Part shown: one piece after another, positions 42,508 through 50,313 of the stretch
Layout of the letters: the number at the start of each line of letters is the position of its first letter
Numbering within the stretch: position 1 is the stretch's first letter
Assembly: GCA_036795455.1 (NCBI GenBank)
Contig: DAIRET010000004.1
Location: 1 to 50,313, forward strand
Direction: 5' to 3'
Length of the DNA: 50,313 nucleotides
Origin: DAIRET01 sp036795455
GTDB lineage: Bacteria; Bacteroidota; Ignavibacteria; Ignavibacteriales; Ignavibacteriaceae
Notes under the pieces: generated by a model
Seen by the model: the letters and a program-made list of their open reading frames with translations, nothing else
Databases searched by the model: none
What the model was told of the DNA's origin: nothing
Made by a program: the position numbers and the translations under genes

Positions 42508-43539
42508 ATGAAATTATCTGAGTTTAGTTATAACTTACAGAAAAAAAATATTGCAAAATATCCTGTTACACCGAGAGACAAAGCCAAGTTGATGGTCGTT
42601 AATAGAGAAAAGCAGACAATAGAAACGAAAGTCTTTTCTCAAGTAACCGATTTTATGGAAGAAGGTGATGTTCTTGTAGTAAACGAATCGCGTGTAATTC
42701 AGGCAAGATTATTCGGGAAGAAAGAAAAAACAAACGCAAAAATCGAAGTCTTCCTGCTTCGTGAATTAAATACAACCGAATGGATTTGGGATGTTATAGT
42801 TGACCCTGCAAGGAAAGTCCGTATCGGTAACAAGATCTATTTTGAAGACGGGTTATGGTGCGAAGTTATTGATAATACGACTTCGCGTGGAAGAACCGTC
42901 CGCTTCAATCAACCGAATGTCTTTGAGATTATAGAAAGAATAGGAACGACGCCGCTTCCTCCTTATATTAAGAGGGACGCCGAACCTTCGGATAAAGAGA
43001 ATTATCAGACAGTTTATGCGCGTATAGACGGCTCTGTAGCAGCCCCTACTGCCGGTCTCCATTTTACCAACAAACTTCTGGAGAAAGTTAAAAAGAAAGG
43101 TGTAAATATTGCACCGGTAATCTTACATATCGGGCTTGGAACATTCCGCCCTGTTGAAGTTGAAGATTTAACAAAACATAGAATGGATTCCGAGTACTTC
43201 AAAGTTCCGAAGTCCTCTGCAGAACTTATAAATACTTCCATAGCTAATAGGAAAAATGTTTTTGTTTGCGGAACAAGTGCGGTTCGCGCTCTCGAAAGCA
43301 GTGTTACTGCCGAAGGATTTGTTAGAGAAAATTCAGGATGGACGGATAAATTTATCTTTCCCCCTTACGATTTCAAAATTGTTAGAAGCCTGATTACGAA
43401 TTTTCACGTTCCAGAATCAACACTCCTGTTGCTTGTAAGTGCATTCGGCAGCGTTGAACTGGTGATGAAGGCTTACAAAAGAGCATTAAAAGAAGATTAT
43501 AGACTGCTTAGCTACGGCGACGCAATGCTTATTTTATAA
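42508..43539 (+). CDS. queA: tRNA preQ1(34) S-adenosylmethionine ribosyltransferase-isomerase
   Basis: QueA transfers and isomerises the ribosyl part of SAM onto preQ1 at tRNA position 34, making epoxyqueuosine. The 343-residue protein has the family's N-terminus (LSEFSYNLQKKNIAKYPVTP), the DVLVVNESRVIQARL motif, AAPTAGLHFT, LHIGLGTFRPV and NFHVPESTLLLLVSAF. Length matches the family. An AAGAAGG-like site precedes the ATG. ispD follows 12 bases later and may be co-transcribed. Confidence 0.97.
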   Translation: MKLSEFSYNLQKKNIAKYPVTPRDKAKLMVVNREKQTIETKVFSQVTDFMEEGDVLVVNESRVIQARLFGKKEKTNAKIEVFLLRELNTTEWIWDVIVDPARKVRIGNKIYFEDGLWCEVIDNTTSRGRTVRFNQPNVFEIIERIGTTPLPPYIKRDAEPSDKENYQTVYARIDGSVAAPTAGLHFTNKLLEKVKKKGVNIAPVILHIGLGTFRPVEVEDLTKHRMDSEYFKVPKSSAELINTSIANRKNVFVCGTSAVRALESSVTAEGFVRENSGWTDKFIFPPYDFKIVRSLITNFHVPESTLLLLVSAFGSVELVMKAYKRALKEDYRLLSYGDAMLIL

Positions 43540-43551
43540 AAGTATTTTAAA

Positions 43552-44238
43552 TTGAAAATAGTAGCAATTATACCCGCGGGAGGTTCCGGTTTCCGTACCG
43601 GAACTTCAACCCCGAAGCAGTTTTTGAAGTTCCATGGAAAGGAACTGATTGCATATACTATTGAAGTTTTTCAATATTCACCGTTAGTAGACGAAATCAT
43701 TGTTGCAGTTAATCACTCTTACATTGATTTCATTAACAAACTAAAGCTGAAGTATAAACTAAAAAAAATCTCAATGGTTGTTGAAGGTGGAAACGAAAGA
43801 CAGGATTCGGTATATAATGCTCTTTCCGTATTGCATCTTCGTAAGAATGATCTTGTTGCAGTACATGATGCTGCGCGTCCTCTTTTATCAAAGGAAGTTT
43901 TAAATAATGCAATTGAAACAGCAAAGAAAAAAGGGAATGCAGTTGTTAGTATTAAAGCAAGAGATACATTACTTGAAACTAATGATAATCTCTATAAATA
44001 CCCTGATAGGAGCAATATTTACTATATTCAAACACCGCAGATATTCAAATACAGTGAATTGAAATCGGCGTTCGAGTTAGCATATAAAAATAACTTTTAC
44101 GGAACTGATGAGTCAATGTTAATGCAAAAAGCCGGTTACAAGTTAAATCTTGTGGAAGGCTCGTTGATTAATCTCAAAGTAACAACAGCGGACGATTTAC
44201 TCATTTTGAAAAAACTGCTCAAGAAAAGTTCCGTATAA
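43552..44238 (+). CDS. ispD: 2-C-methyl-D-erythritol 4-phosphate cytidylyltransferase
   Basis: IspD makes CDP-methylerythritol in the MEP route to isoprenoids, including undecaprenyl carriers for glycans. The 228-residue protein begins with the nucleotidyltransferase loop IIPAGGSGFRTGTSTPKQF, followed by VVEGGNERQDSVYNAL and AVHDAARPLLS, and ends with KVTTADDLLILKKL. The start is TTG 43552, set by the family N-terminus because no ATG fits. The usual R-M-G in the loop reads RTG here, a small change. It is 12 bases after queA. Confidence 0.95.
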   Translation: MKIVAIIPAGGSGFRTGTSTPKQFLKFHGKELIAYTIEVFQYSPLVDEIIVAVNHSYIDFINKLKLKYKLKKISMVVEGGNERQDSVYNALSVLHLRKNDLVAVHDAARPLLSKEVLNNAIETAKKKGNAVVSIKARDTLLETNDNLYKYPDRSNIYYIQTPQIFKYSELKSAFELAYKNNFYGTDESMLMQKAGYKLNLVEGSLINLKVTTADDLLILKKLLKKSSV

Positions 44239-44422
44239 CGTTTATCCATTCAAAATTTCCACAGAACATTACAAAAATGATTTGTTTACTAAACAAATAG
44301 GAAATTCTTTCGATAATTTATTAGTCTTGATTCTCTTTGTGATGAAGATGAAAGATTGATTTTGTTATTAGAACTATTATTTTTATTATTCGACCCTAAA
44401 AAATGAATTGGAATTGACACTA

Positions 44423-45085
44423 ATGTATTTATTATTATTAATTGTGATATTGTCTTACCTTATCGGCTCAATACCGAACAGTATGCTGATTACCCGTTAT
44501 GTAAAGGGAATTGATATCAGGCAGCATGGCAGCGGTAATGCAGGTGGAACCAATGTATGGCGTGTTATAGGATGGAAATACGGTCTGCTTGTTATACTTC
44601 TTGATGCATTAAAAGGTATTCTCGCAGTTGTATTGATTGCAAGGCTCCATTACGGCAATTTCCCGTTTAATAATCTCACTCCCTTTGATGATTTTACACT
44701 TGTTCAATTAATTGCCGGGTCTGCAGCGGTGTTGGGACATATCTGGTCAGTGTTCGCCGACTTTAAAGGCGGCAAAGGAATCGCTACCGGTATGGGAATT
44801 CTTATTGTTATTGTTACAGTAGATTTGCTTGTGGCTCTTGGTGTTTTCTTTATCGTTGTTGCAATTTCAAGATATGTTTCTCTTGGCTCAATGCTTGCCA
44901 CAGTTTCTATCCCTTTAACTATGATAATCAGGGAAAATGTATTCAATGCTCATGTTAGCGGTTATTATACTCTTCTGCCATTCCTTTTCATTTTAACCTT
45001 GATTATTATTTTCACTCATAGAAAAAATATTATAAGACTTATTAACGGTAACGAGAATAAAATCTCTTTCTCTAAAAAGAAATAG
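44423..45085 (+). CDS. plsY: Glycerol-3-phosphate acyltransferase (acyl phosphate-dependent)
   Basis: PlsY acylates glycerol-3-phosphate using acyl phosphate, the first phospholipid step. The protein of about 220 residues has five to six membrane helices and the three PlsY motifs: IGSIPNSMLITR, RQHGSGNAGGTNVWRV and VFADFKGGKGIATGMG. I choose ATG 44423 because MYLLLLIVILSYLIGSIP is the normal start; a TTG at 44408 would add five residues. gpsA, which makes its substrate, follows seven bases later. Confidence 0.96.
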   Translation: MYLLLLIVILSYLIGSIPNSMLITRYVKGIDIRQHGSGNAGGTNVWRVIGWKYGLLVILLDALKGILAVVLIARLHYGNFPFNNLTPFDDFTLVQLIAGSAAVLGHIWSVFADFKGGKGIATGMGILIVIVTVDLLVALGVFFIVVAISRYVSLGSMLATVSIPLTMIIRENVFNAHVSGYYTLLPFLFILTLIIIFTHRKNIIRLINGNENKISFSKKK

Positions 45086-45091
45086 TATGGT

Positions 45092-46087
45092 ATGAAAGTA
45101 TCTGTGCTTGGGGCAGGCGCTTGGGGAACCACGCTTGCGGTTTTGTTGCATTATAATGGACACAGAGTAACTCTTTGGGAATACGACCGGAAGTATACAA
45201 GGCAGATTTTAAAACATAGAGAGAATAAAACCTACCTGCCGGGCATTAAACTGCCGGAAGAACTTTTAGTTACACATGATTTGGAAGAAGCATCCACCGA
45301 TAAAAATTTAATTGTCCTTGCGGTCCCGTCGCAATTTTTACGAAGCGTTGTTAAAAGCCTAAAATATGGAAATGTTAAAAACTCAGTTTTTGTTTCTGTT
45401 TCAAAAGGAATTGAAAACGGCTCTTTAATGACAATGTCTCAGATGATAGTTGATGTAATTCCAGGTTTGGATAAATCTCAAGTCGGTGCTTTATCGGGTC
45501 CAAGCCATGCAGAAGAGGTAAGTGTAAGGGTTCCGACAGCCGTTGTTGCAGCATCAATCGAACAATCAACTGCCCAAACTATTCAATCGGCATTTATGAC
45601 TTCATACTTTCGCGTCTATTCTTCAACCGATATTCTTGGTGTTGAACTCGGGGGTGCATTCAAAAATGTAATCGCTATTGGTGCTGGAATAATTGACGGA
45701 GCCAAATTCGGAGATAATACTAAAGCTGCAATAATTACAAGAGGAATAGCTGAAATTTCAAAACTTGGTATTGCACTTGGTTCTAAACCGGAAACATTCT
45801 CAGGACTTTCAGGTATGGGGGACCTTATTGTAACATGTATGAGCAAACACAGCCGTAACCGCTATGTCGGTGAAAAAATCGGGCAGGGAATGAAATTGAA
45901 AGATATTATTAAATCTATGACTGCAGTTGCTGAAGGAGTAGAGACAACAAGATCCGCTTCACAGCTTGCACGAAAACATGACGTCGAAACACCGATTACT
46001 AACGAAGTTTATCTCATGCTTTTTGAAGATAAAGACCCGATTAAATCAACCACCGATTTGATGACAAGAGATATGAAAGAGGAATAA
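45092..46087 (+). CDS. gpsA: Glycerol-3-phosphate dehydrogenase [NAD(P)+]
   Basis: GpsA reduces dihydroxyacetone phosphate to sn-glycerol-3-phosphate for phospholipids. The 331-residue protein has the Rossmann motif VLGAGAWGTTLAVLL (residues 5-19), VSKGIENGS, the substrate loop LSGPSHAEEV, ELGGAFKNVIAIGAGI with the catalytic Lys, and GLSGMGDLIVTCMSKHSRN. The pair plsY-gpsA makes and uses glycerol-3-phosphate in one transcript. A hairpin between gpsA and the convergent lipoprotein gene probably ends it. Confidence 0.97.
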   Translation: MKVSVLGAGAWGTTLAVLLHYNGHRVTLWEYDRKYTRQILKHRENKTYLPGIKLPEELLVTHDLEEASTDKNLIVLAVPSQFLRSVVKSLKYGNVKNSVFVSVSKGIENGSLMTMSQMIVDVIPGLDKSQVGALSGPSHAEEVSVRVPTAVVAASIEQSTAQTIQSAFMTSYFRVYSSTDILGVELGGAFKNVIAIGAGIIDGAKFGDNTKAAIITRGIAEISKLGIALGSKPETFSGLSGMGDLIVTCMSKHSRNRYVGEKIGQGMKLKDIIKSMTAVAEGVETTRSASQLARKHDVETPITNEVYLMLFEDKDPIKSTTDLMTRDMKEE

Positions 46088-46123
46088 AATCCTCCTTCAC
46101 ATTCAATCTAAAAAATACCAACC

Positions 46124-46147
46124 ATTAATCCGATAATAAGGATTAAT
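46124..46147. terminator. Shared hairpin between convergent gpsA and the lipoprotein gene
   Basis: ATTAATCC and GGATTAAT form a perfect 8-bp stem with an 8-base loop. The plus strand continues AATTTTA; the minus strand has TTTTTT a few bases beyond the stem. The stem is AT-rich and weak, so bidirectional termination is plausible rather than certain. Confidence 0.5.
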
Positions 46148-46189
46148 AATTTTACGAACAAAAGTTCAACTCTTTATTAATGTAAAAAC

Positions 46190-46678
46190 CTACTTTGTAA
46201 TTCCGCTTCCCTTTGTCTTTGTTGAAATAAATGTTCCGTTTATTTCGGAAGGCCAACCAAACGTTGAAAATTTTATTGTATACGTCCCATATGCCTGCCC
46301 GTTTTTTGCAACACCAATAGTTGAAAATGTGAATGGCGATGATTGATAACCGGCAGGTGCAGCAGGATTTGTCGCGGTTCCTTTTGCCGTGAATACTACA
46401 TTGCTGTCATTAACCGTTACTTCACCGTTTGCGAATGGACAAACAACTTCGGTACCCTGGTTATTGTAATAATATGTGCCAGTGGTTGTTATTGAACCAT
46501 CGGATTTTTTGTCGAATCTATGTAAACCGTGATTCGATGAATCTCCGTCCATAACAGCAGCCCACTCTTCGGTTGCAACTATTGAGGTATCACCCGATGC
46601 CGGATTATCTTCATCTTTTTTACATCCGGTAATTACGATTAAAAAGATTATTGCCGGTAGTAATATATAGCGTTTCAT
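46190..46678 (-). CDS. Hypothetical lipoprotein
   Basis: This 162-residue protein has a clear lipoprotein signal (MKRYILLPAIIFLIVITGC, Cys19) followed by a polar acidic linker (KKDEDNPASGD). A beta-rich body with Gly, Thr and Ser repeats follows (GTYYYNNQGTEV, GQAYGTYTIKFS). I recognise no named family. The composition resembles the small surface lipoproteins common in Bacteroidota. A GGAAAG site precedes the ATG. It is the only minus-strand gene in the right half, convergent with gpsA and divergent from fabF, so it has its own promoter. Confidence 0.75.
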   Translation of the reverse strand: MKRYILLPAIIFLIVITGCKKDEDNPASGDTSIVATEEWAAVMDGDSSNHGLHRFDKKSDGSITTTGTYYYNNQGTEVVCPFANGEVTVNDSNVVFTAKGTATNPAAPAGYQSSPFTFSTIGVAKNGQAYGTYTIKFSTFGWPSEINGTFISTKTKGSGITK

Positions 46679-46943
46679 TTTTTTACTTTCCTTTAGTTTG
46701 TTGAACGAAACTTATCTTTTTCATTTTCCAATAGCAAGCGGTAAATTAAAGGTAATGTTGTAAAGCACAAAATGAAATTGAATTTTAACTATTCCAAATT
46801 TGAATAAAGTTTTTTGATTTATTTGAACGGTCTTAAACCGAAGCCAATCAGCAATGAAAAAAAACTTTTTTTCCGTAAATTGCATCCCGACGATTGAAAA
46901 AAACTGAATAAACAGAAGATTTTTAACAAAAAAAAGGAAAAAT
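46679..46943. promoter_or_regulatory. Divergent upstream region of the lipoprotein gene and fabF
   Basis: This 265-base AT-rich region must hold promoters for both genes. A minus-strand frame across it extends into fabF and is not gene-like. It contains TTGTAAAGCACA (46767-46778), identical to 12 bases of the repeat upstream of alaS. A clear AAAGGAAAA ribosome site precedes fabF. Confidence 0.45.
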
Positions 46944-48203
46944 ATGCCAAATATGAATAGAAGGGTTGTTGTTACAGGAATGAGTGCATTAACCCCGATA
47001 GGTTTGACTATTGATGATTTATGGAACAATATGATGAACGGGATGAGCGCTGCTGCACCGATAACAAAATTCGATACCTCGAAAGTTGAAACAAAGTTTG
47101 CTTGCGAGTTAAAAGGATTTGATGTCGGAGATTATATCGATAAAAAAACAGCAAGAAGACTTGACCCTTTCAGCCAGTATGCTTTATCCGCTACTCCTGC
47201 TGCTCTAAAAGATGCCGGAATTGAGCCGGATAAATTGTCCGTTGAGGAGAAGGAGAACTTCGGTGTTATTATCGGAAGCGGTATCGGCGGGATTCAAACT
47301 TTTTATGCTCAATCGGTTACAAACCACACTCAAGGTCCTAATAGGATTTCCCCCTTCTTTATTCCTATGATTATCCCCGATCTTGCACCCGGACATATCG
47401 CAATTCAATACGGTTTTAAGGGACCGAACTATTGTACAGTTTCAGCTTGTGCATCCGCAAACAATAATATGATAGATTCGTTTATGCTTATTAAAAACGG
47501 TATGGCGGATATGATACTTTCAGGCGGGGCAGAAGCGGCAATATGCGAGATTGGTATCGGTGGATTCAATTCTTCACGTGCGCTTTCAACAAGAAATGAT
47601 TCTCCGGCAACTGCAAGCCGTCCGTTTGATAAAACACGCGACGGATTTGTAATGGGAGAAGGAGTTGGTATTTTAATTCTTGAAGAATATGAACATGCAA
47701 AGGCACGCGGGGCAAGAATCTATGCCGAAATTGTAGGTGTCGGTTTATCCGCAGATGCGTACCATATTACAGCCCCCCCGGAAGATGGTTACGGTGCAAT
47801 GCTTGCAATGAAAAGAGCATTAAGTACTGCAAACATTAAACTGGAAGAGATTGATTATATTAATATGCACGGTACTTCTACTCCTCCGGGAGATATTGCC
47901 GAATCGAAGGCAATCAGAACATTATTCGGTGAACACGCTGACAAGATGAATGTTTCTTCAACGAAGAGTATGATGGGACACTTATTGGGAGCGGCAGGTG
48001 CAGTTGAAGCGATTGCTTCCATACTTGCAATTAATAACCAAATAGCACCGCCAACTATTAATTATGAAGTCCCTGATCCTGATTGTGATTTGAATTTTAC
48101 TCCGAACAAACCCGTGAAGCGTACAATCAATTACGCCATGAGTAATGCATTCGGATTTGGAGGTCATAATACCTCTTTAATATTTAAAAAGTATGAAGAA
48201 TAG
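46944..48203 (+). CDS. fabF: Beta-ketoacyl-ACP synthase II
   Basis: FabF elongates acyl-ACP with malonyl-ACP. The 419-residue thiolase-fold enzyme opens RRVVVTGMSALTPIG, carries the nucleophile Cys in CTVSACASANNNM, the first His in NMHGTSTPPGD, the Lys in STKSMMGHLLGAAG and the second His in NAFGFGGHNTSL. The length is typical. A long AT-rich spacer with an AAAGGAAAA site lies upstream. The gene next to it encodes a degenerate kinase-like protein. Confidence 0.97.
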   Translation: MPNMNRRVVVTGMSALTPIGLTIDDLWNNMMNGMSAAAPITKFDTSKVETKFACELKGFDVGDYIDKKTARRLDPFSQYALSATPAALKDAGIEPDKLSVEEKENFGVIIGSGIGGIQTFYAQSVTNHTQGPNRISPFFIPMIIPDLAPGHIAIQYGFKGPNYCTVSACASANNNMIDSFMLIKNGMADMILSGGAEAAICEIGIGGFNSSRALSTRNDSPATASRPFDKTRDGFVMGEGVGILILEEYEHAKARGARIYAEIVGVGLSADAYHITAPPEDGYGAMLAMKRALSTANIKLEEIDYINMHGTSTPPGDIAESKAIRTLFGEHADKMNVSSTKSMMGHLLGAAGAVEAIASILAINNQIAPPTINYEVPDPDCDLNFTPNKPVKRTINYAMSNAFGFGGHNTSLIFKKYEE

Positions 48204-48214
48204 TAATAATTAAT

Positions 48215-48847
48215 ATGTCGTCTAAACTTTGTCCGAAAATCATTTTAGAAGGAACCAGACTTACTTTTAAAACAGAAATAGCATTCGAGTTGAACCAACA
48301 CCCGGAGGTAGTTGGAAAAAGGAAATATCGTTACCACTCGCCGATTATTTCGGCAGAGTGGTGCGCTTTTACAAATTATCCTTGGGGCAGAGGAATTATT
48401 AATTTCGAACCCCATGAAGAAAATAAAGCAATGGAAACGTACGCTACATGGATCAAGTTGTTTGAATTGCTGCGTTACTATTCTTGGATTATCGATAGGT
48501 TTCACATTTCAACAAAAATGGCTCAACTTCAATTGTATGGTAAACATTACGATTTTTCCTGGCTTGAAGAGAGATTAACAGCAATAGGGTTCAGACTTGT
48601 TTTTCTTACTCGCTCACCGGATTCATTCGAAACAGCGAAGAAAGAAAGGTTGAAAATATCAGGAAATCCATCACAGTACAATGATATTTCCGCTTTCATT
48701 AAAGAACAGGAACTACTTAATGAATTGATTTCAAAGTCAATATTGCCTAAAATTACAATTGATATTTCGAACAATAATATAGAAAAAGCTACAAACAGTA
48801 TCGCCGCATGGTTAAAAGATTCCGGCGGGTTGTATGCTGATTATTAG
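48215..48847 (+). CDS. P-loop kinase-like protein with altered Walker A motif
   Basis: The 210-residue protein resembles deoxynucleotide/thymidylate kinase-like proteins. It starts with the strand KIILEG and a P-loop position reading GTRLTFKTE (residues 13-21) where GxxxxGK[ST] is expected, so the glycine before Lys19 is Phe. Later, WIIDRFHIST (91-100) matches the DR-x-H-x-S motif of this fold, and FLTRSPDSFETAKKER (130-145) fits the lid. Loss of the P-loop glycine suggests weak or no ATP binding, or a different nucleotide mode. It begins 11 bases after fabF on the same strand. Function unknown; the fold assignment is by motif only. Confidence 0.55.
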   Translation: MSSKLCPKIILEGTRLTFKTEIAFELNQHPEVVGKRKYRYHSPIISAEWCAFTNYPWGRGIINFEPHEENKAMETYATWIKLFELLRYYSWIIDRFHISTKMAQLQLYGKHYDFSWLEERLTAIGFRLVFLTRSPDSFETAKKERLKISGNPSQYNDISAFIKEQELLNELISKSILPKITIDISNNNIEKATNSIAAWLKDSGGLYADY

Positions 48848-48871
48848 TTAGTAAAACTTGAAAGGTTTTAA

Positions 48872-49330
48872 ATGTTGAACAAACTCCTTGTTATAATTTC
48901 ATTTATTCTTTTAACTGTAGAGGTCTTTCCGCAGCAAAGCGGTTTTGGAGCGGGAATTATCTTAGGAGAACCAACTGGTTTTTCGTTAAAGTATTCTCTT
49001 TCCGAAAACAATGCTTTCGATTTTGCATTAGGGTATTCATTTACTCAAAAGAACAACCGCTTCCATTTAACAATCGATCATCTCTGGTTTAATTACTCGT
49101 TGATTAATTCATCCGAGAAACTCCCGTTTTTTTACGGAATAGGAGCAAGAATAAAAACACATGAATCGGACGATGCTTCATTCGGAGTAAGAGGTGTTTT
49201 CGGTTTGGCGTGGTTCCCGCATAATGTCCCTATTGATGTTTTTATTCAAGTAGCACCGGTTTTTAAATTTATTCCCGGTACAGGGGTAGACCTTGATGCA
49301 GGTATCGGAGTTAGGTATTTTTTTAATTGA
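48872..49330 (+). CDS. Outer-membrane beta-barrel-like protein (DUF3996-like)
   Basis: The 152-residue protein has a signal peptide (cleavage near VFPQQ, about residue 22) and alternating hydrophobic/aromatic strands. Its start, GFGAGIILGEPTGFSLKYSL, and its end, DAGIGVRYFFN with a terminal aromatic residue, fit a small outer-membrane beta-barrel. The pattern resembles DUF3996 proteins, but I hold that loosely. GAAAGG precedes the ATG. The next gene starts three bases after its stop, so the two are probably co-expressed. Confidence 0.6.
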   Translation: MLNKLLVIISFILLTVEVFPQQSGFGAGIILGEPTGFSLKYSLSENNAFDFALGYSFTQKNNRFHLTIDHLWFNYSLINSSEKLPFFYGIGARIKTHESDDASFGVRGVFGLAWFPHNVPIDVFIQVAPVFKFIPGTGVDLDAGIGVRYFFN

Positions 49331-49332
49331 AA

Positions 49333-50313
49333 ATGAATTCACTTGTAAACTCAAATCAACGGATTAATCATTTTCCTTTTGCAGTAATTCTTTTACTTTC
49401 TCTAACATCTATTCTATTCGCACAGGAGGTCGAAACAAAAAAAACTTTCTTCCCGAACGGAACAATCAAAACCGAAGGAACTTATGTCAACGGTGAACTA
49501 AACGGCATTTACAAGGAGTATTATCCCAACGGAAGATTGTGGAAAGAATGGAATTTCGTTGACGGACTGGAAGAAGGAATTTCAAAATGGTATTTTTCAG
49601 ACGGACTTCTGAGTATTGAGTGGAATTATAACAGGGGAATCAGAGAAGGAATTTCCAAGTGGTATTATGAAACCGGTGAACTTTGGGCTGAACAATATTA
49701 CATTAATGGAAAACTTGAAAGCTTAACATACACTTATTATAGAACCGGCGAAAAACAAGGCGAATGGAATTATAAAAACGGGAAACTGGAAGGTATTTCG
49801 AGAACGTTTTATTTATCCGGGGCAGTTGAAGTCGAAAGAAATTTTGTTGACGGTATAATGCAGGGAAAAACAAAAATTTACCACGAAAACGGGCTTGTTG
49901 CCCTTGAAGCTAACTACGTGAATGATAAACTTGAAGGAGAGCTAATTATTTACGATGGTTCCGGTTATGTACGTGTTAAGGATTCCTACCGTAATGATGA
50001 ACTGCTGGACAGACTTCGTTACGATTATATGGGGAAATTTGAATCAAAAGAAAAATTTGAAAGAAACTATTACGATAACGGTGTTCTTAAAGATGAAGTC
50101 TTTATTAAAGACGGAAAGAAAACCAATGCGCTGCGGGCTTACTATTCTTCCGGGTTCCTTAAAGAAGAATGGAATTACGTGGACGATATTCTACAGGGCA
50201 AGTCATTCACATTTTATGAAAACGGGATAATGGAATCGGAATCCGATTATATTAACGGTGTTAAAAGAGGAATCGAAGCCCGCTTTTATGAAACAGGCGA
50301 ATTGAAATCAAGC
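49333..50313 (+). CDS. YwqK/MORN-like repeat protein, C-terminus beyond the window
   Basis: From ATG 49333 the frame is open to the window end (327 codons). After a signal peptide (AVILLLSLTSILFAQ) it consists of about a dozen tandem repeats of roughly 22 residues. Each has the form (Y/F)Y-x-x-G-x-x-x-x-E/W-x-(F/Y)-x-x-G-x-x-x-G, for example YYPNGRLWKEWNFVDGLEEG and YYETGELWAEQYYINGKLES. This is the MORN_2/YwqK-type pattern often labelled as antitoxin, though in secreted form it is more likely a surface or periplasmic binding protein. It lies three bases after the barrel protein. The true end and any T9SS tail are not visible. Confidence 0.8.
   Translation, partial: MNSLVNSNQRINHFPFAVILLLSLTSILFAQEVETKKTFFPNGTIKTEGTYVNGELNGIYKEYYPNGRLWKEWNFVDGLEEGISKWYFSDGLLSIEWNYNRGIREGISKWYYETGELWAEQYYINGKLESLTYTYYRTGEKQGEWNYKNGKLEGISRTFYLSGAVEVERNFVDGIMQGKTKIYHENGLVALEANYVNDKLEGELIIYDGSGYVRVKDSYRNDELLDRLRYDYMGKFESKEKFERNYYDNGVLKDEVFIKDGKKTNALRAYYSSGFLKEEWNYVDDILQGKSFTFYENGIMESESDYINGVKRGIEARFYETGELKSS

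Noticed and set aside
46721..47029. Minus-strand frame of 102 codons overlapping the fabF start
   Set aside because: It is antisense to fabF, has a hydrophobic low-complexity product without family features, and would cover the fabF promoter.
49955..50230. Plus-strand frame of 91 codons at the right edge
   Set aside because: It lies out of frame inside the YwqK-repeat gene, whose own frame is open and repeat-structured.

Overview
The window is low-GC, gene-dense bacterial DNA. It encodes a Gram-negative outer-membrane lifestyle: lpxA, an lpxC-fabZ fusion, lpxB, lpxK, O-antigen-type sugar genes and many lipoproteins. The LpxC-FabZ fusion, a DUF4292 lipoprotein next to an EnvC-like protein, and a protein ending in a type IX secretion (T9SS) sorting domain point to the Bacteroidota/Chlorobiota group. 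The style (T9SS C-terminus, short intergenic gaps, many TTG/GTG starts) fits Ignavibacteria best. This is inferred from gene content only. A run of exactly 100 N inside alaS marks a scaffold gap, so this is a draft or metagenome-derived assembly. I found no tRNA, rRNA, CRISPR array, transposase or phage gene.

Layout. Positions 1-8487 (minus strand) form a surface-polysaccharide and envelope block, read right to left. It runs: TPR lipoprotein, DUF4292 lipoprotein, EnvC-like degenerate LytM protein, Wzx-type flippase, methyltransferase-like protein, UDP-galactopyranose mutase (glf), GT2 glycosyltransferase, and a GT9 glycosyltransferase cut by the window edge. Most of these genes overlap by a few bases. 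Positions 8557-11505 (minus) hold lpxC-fabZ, lpxA and a LipM-type octanoyltransferase. Positions 11783-13746 (minus) hold an Lrp/AsnC regulator and glnA with a clear terminator. Positions 13916-18330 (minus) hold an O-carbamoyltransferase, an SxtJ-family membrane protein, a 52-residue DUF5989 protein, a 48-residue basic peptide and a sulfatase-fold membrane transferase. This looks like a module for decorating a surface glycan. A GrpB-like gene broken by one in-frame TGA lies upstream.

From 19027 most genes are on the plus strand. First come an RsbW-like/STAS pair, alaS (gapped), a GDPD lipoprotein and the heme genes hemH, hemG and hemB. Next are a membrane-anchored GH2-like protein with an apparently missing acid/base residue, smc, and a T9SS cargo protein coupled to smc. 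A lipid A stretch follows (MtnX-like phosphatase, isoprenylcysteine-methyltransferase-like protein, lpxB with no ATG/GTG/TTG start, DUF374 acyltransferase, lpxK). After it come ppdK with a terminator, queA, ispD, plsY, gpsA, a minus-strand lipoprotein, fabF, a degenerate P-loop kinase-like protein, a small beta-barrel protein, and a YwqK/MORN-repeat protein running off the right edge.

Many genes serve one theme, building and decorating the envelope: fatty acids (fabF, fabZ), phospholipid precursors (gpsA, plsY), lipid A (lpxA/C/B/K, DUF374), isoprenoid carrier precursors (ispD), glycan assembly, export and modification, and cell-wall hydrolase control. The best candidates for a less-described system are the carbamoyltransferase/SxtJ/DUF5989/micro-ORF/sulfatase-fold module and the GH2-like membrane protein.
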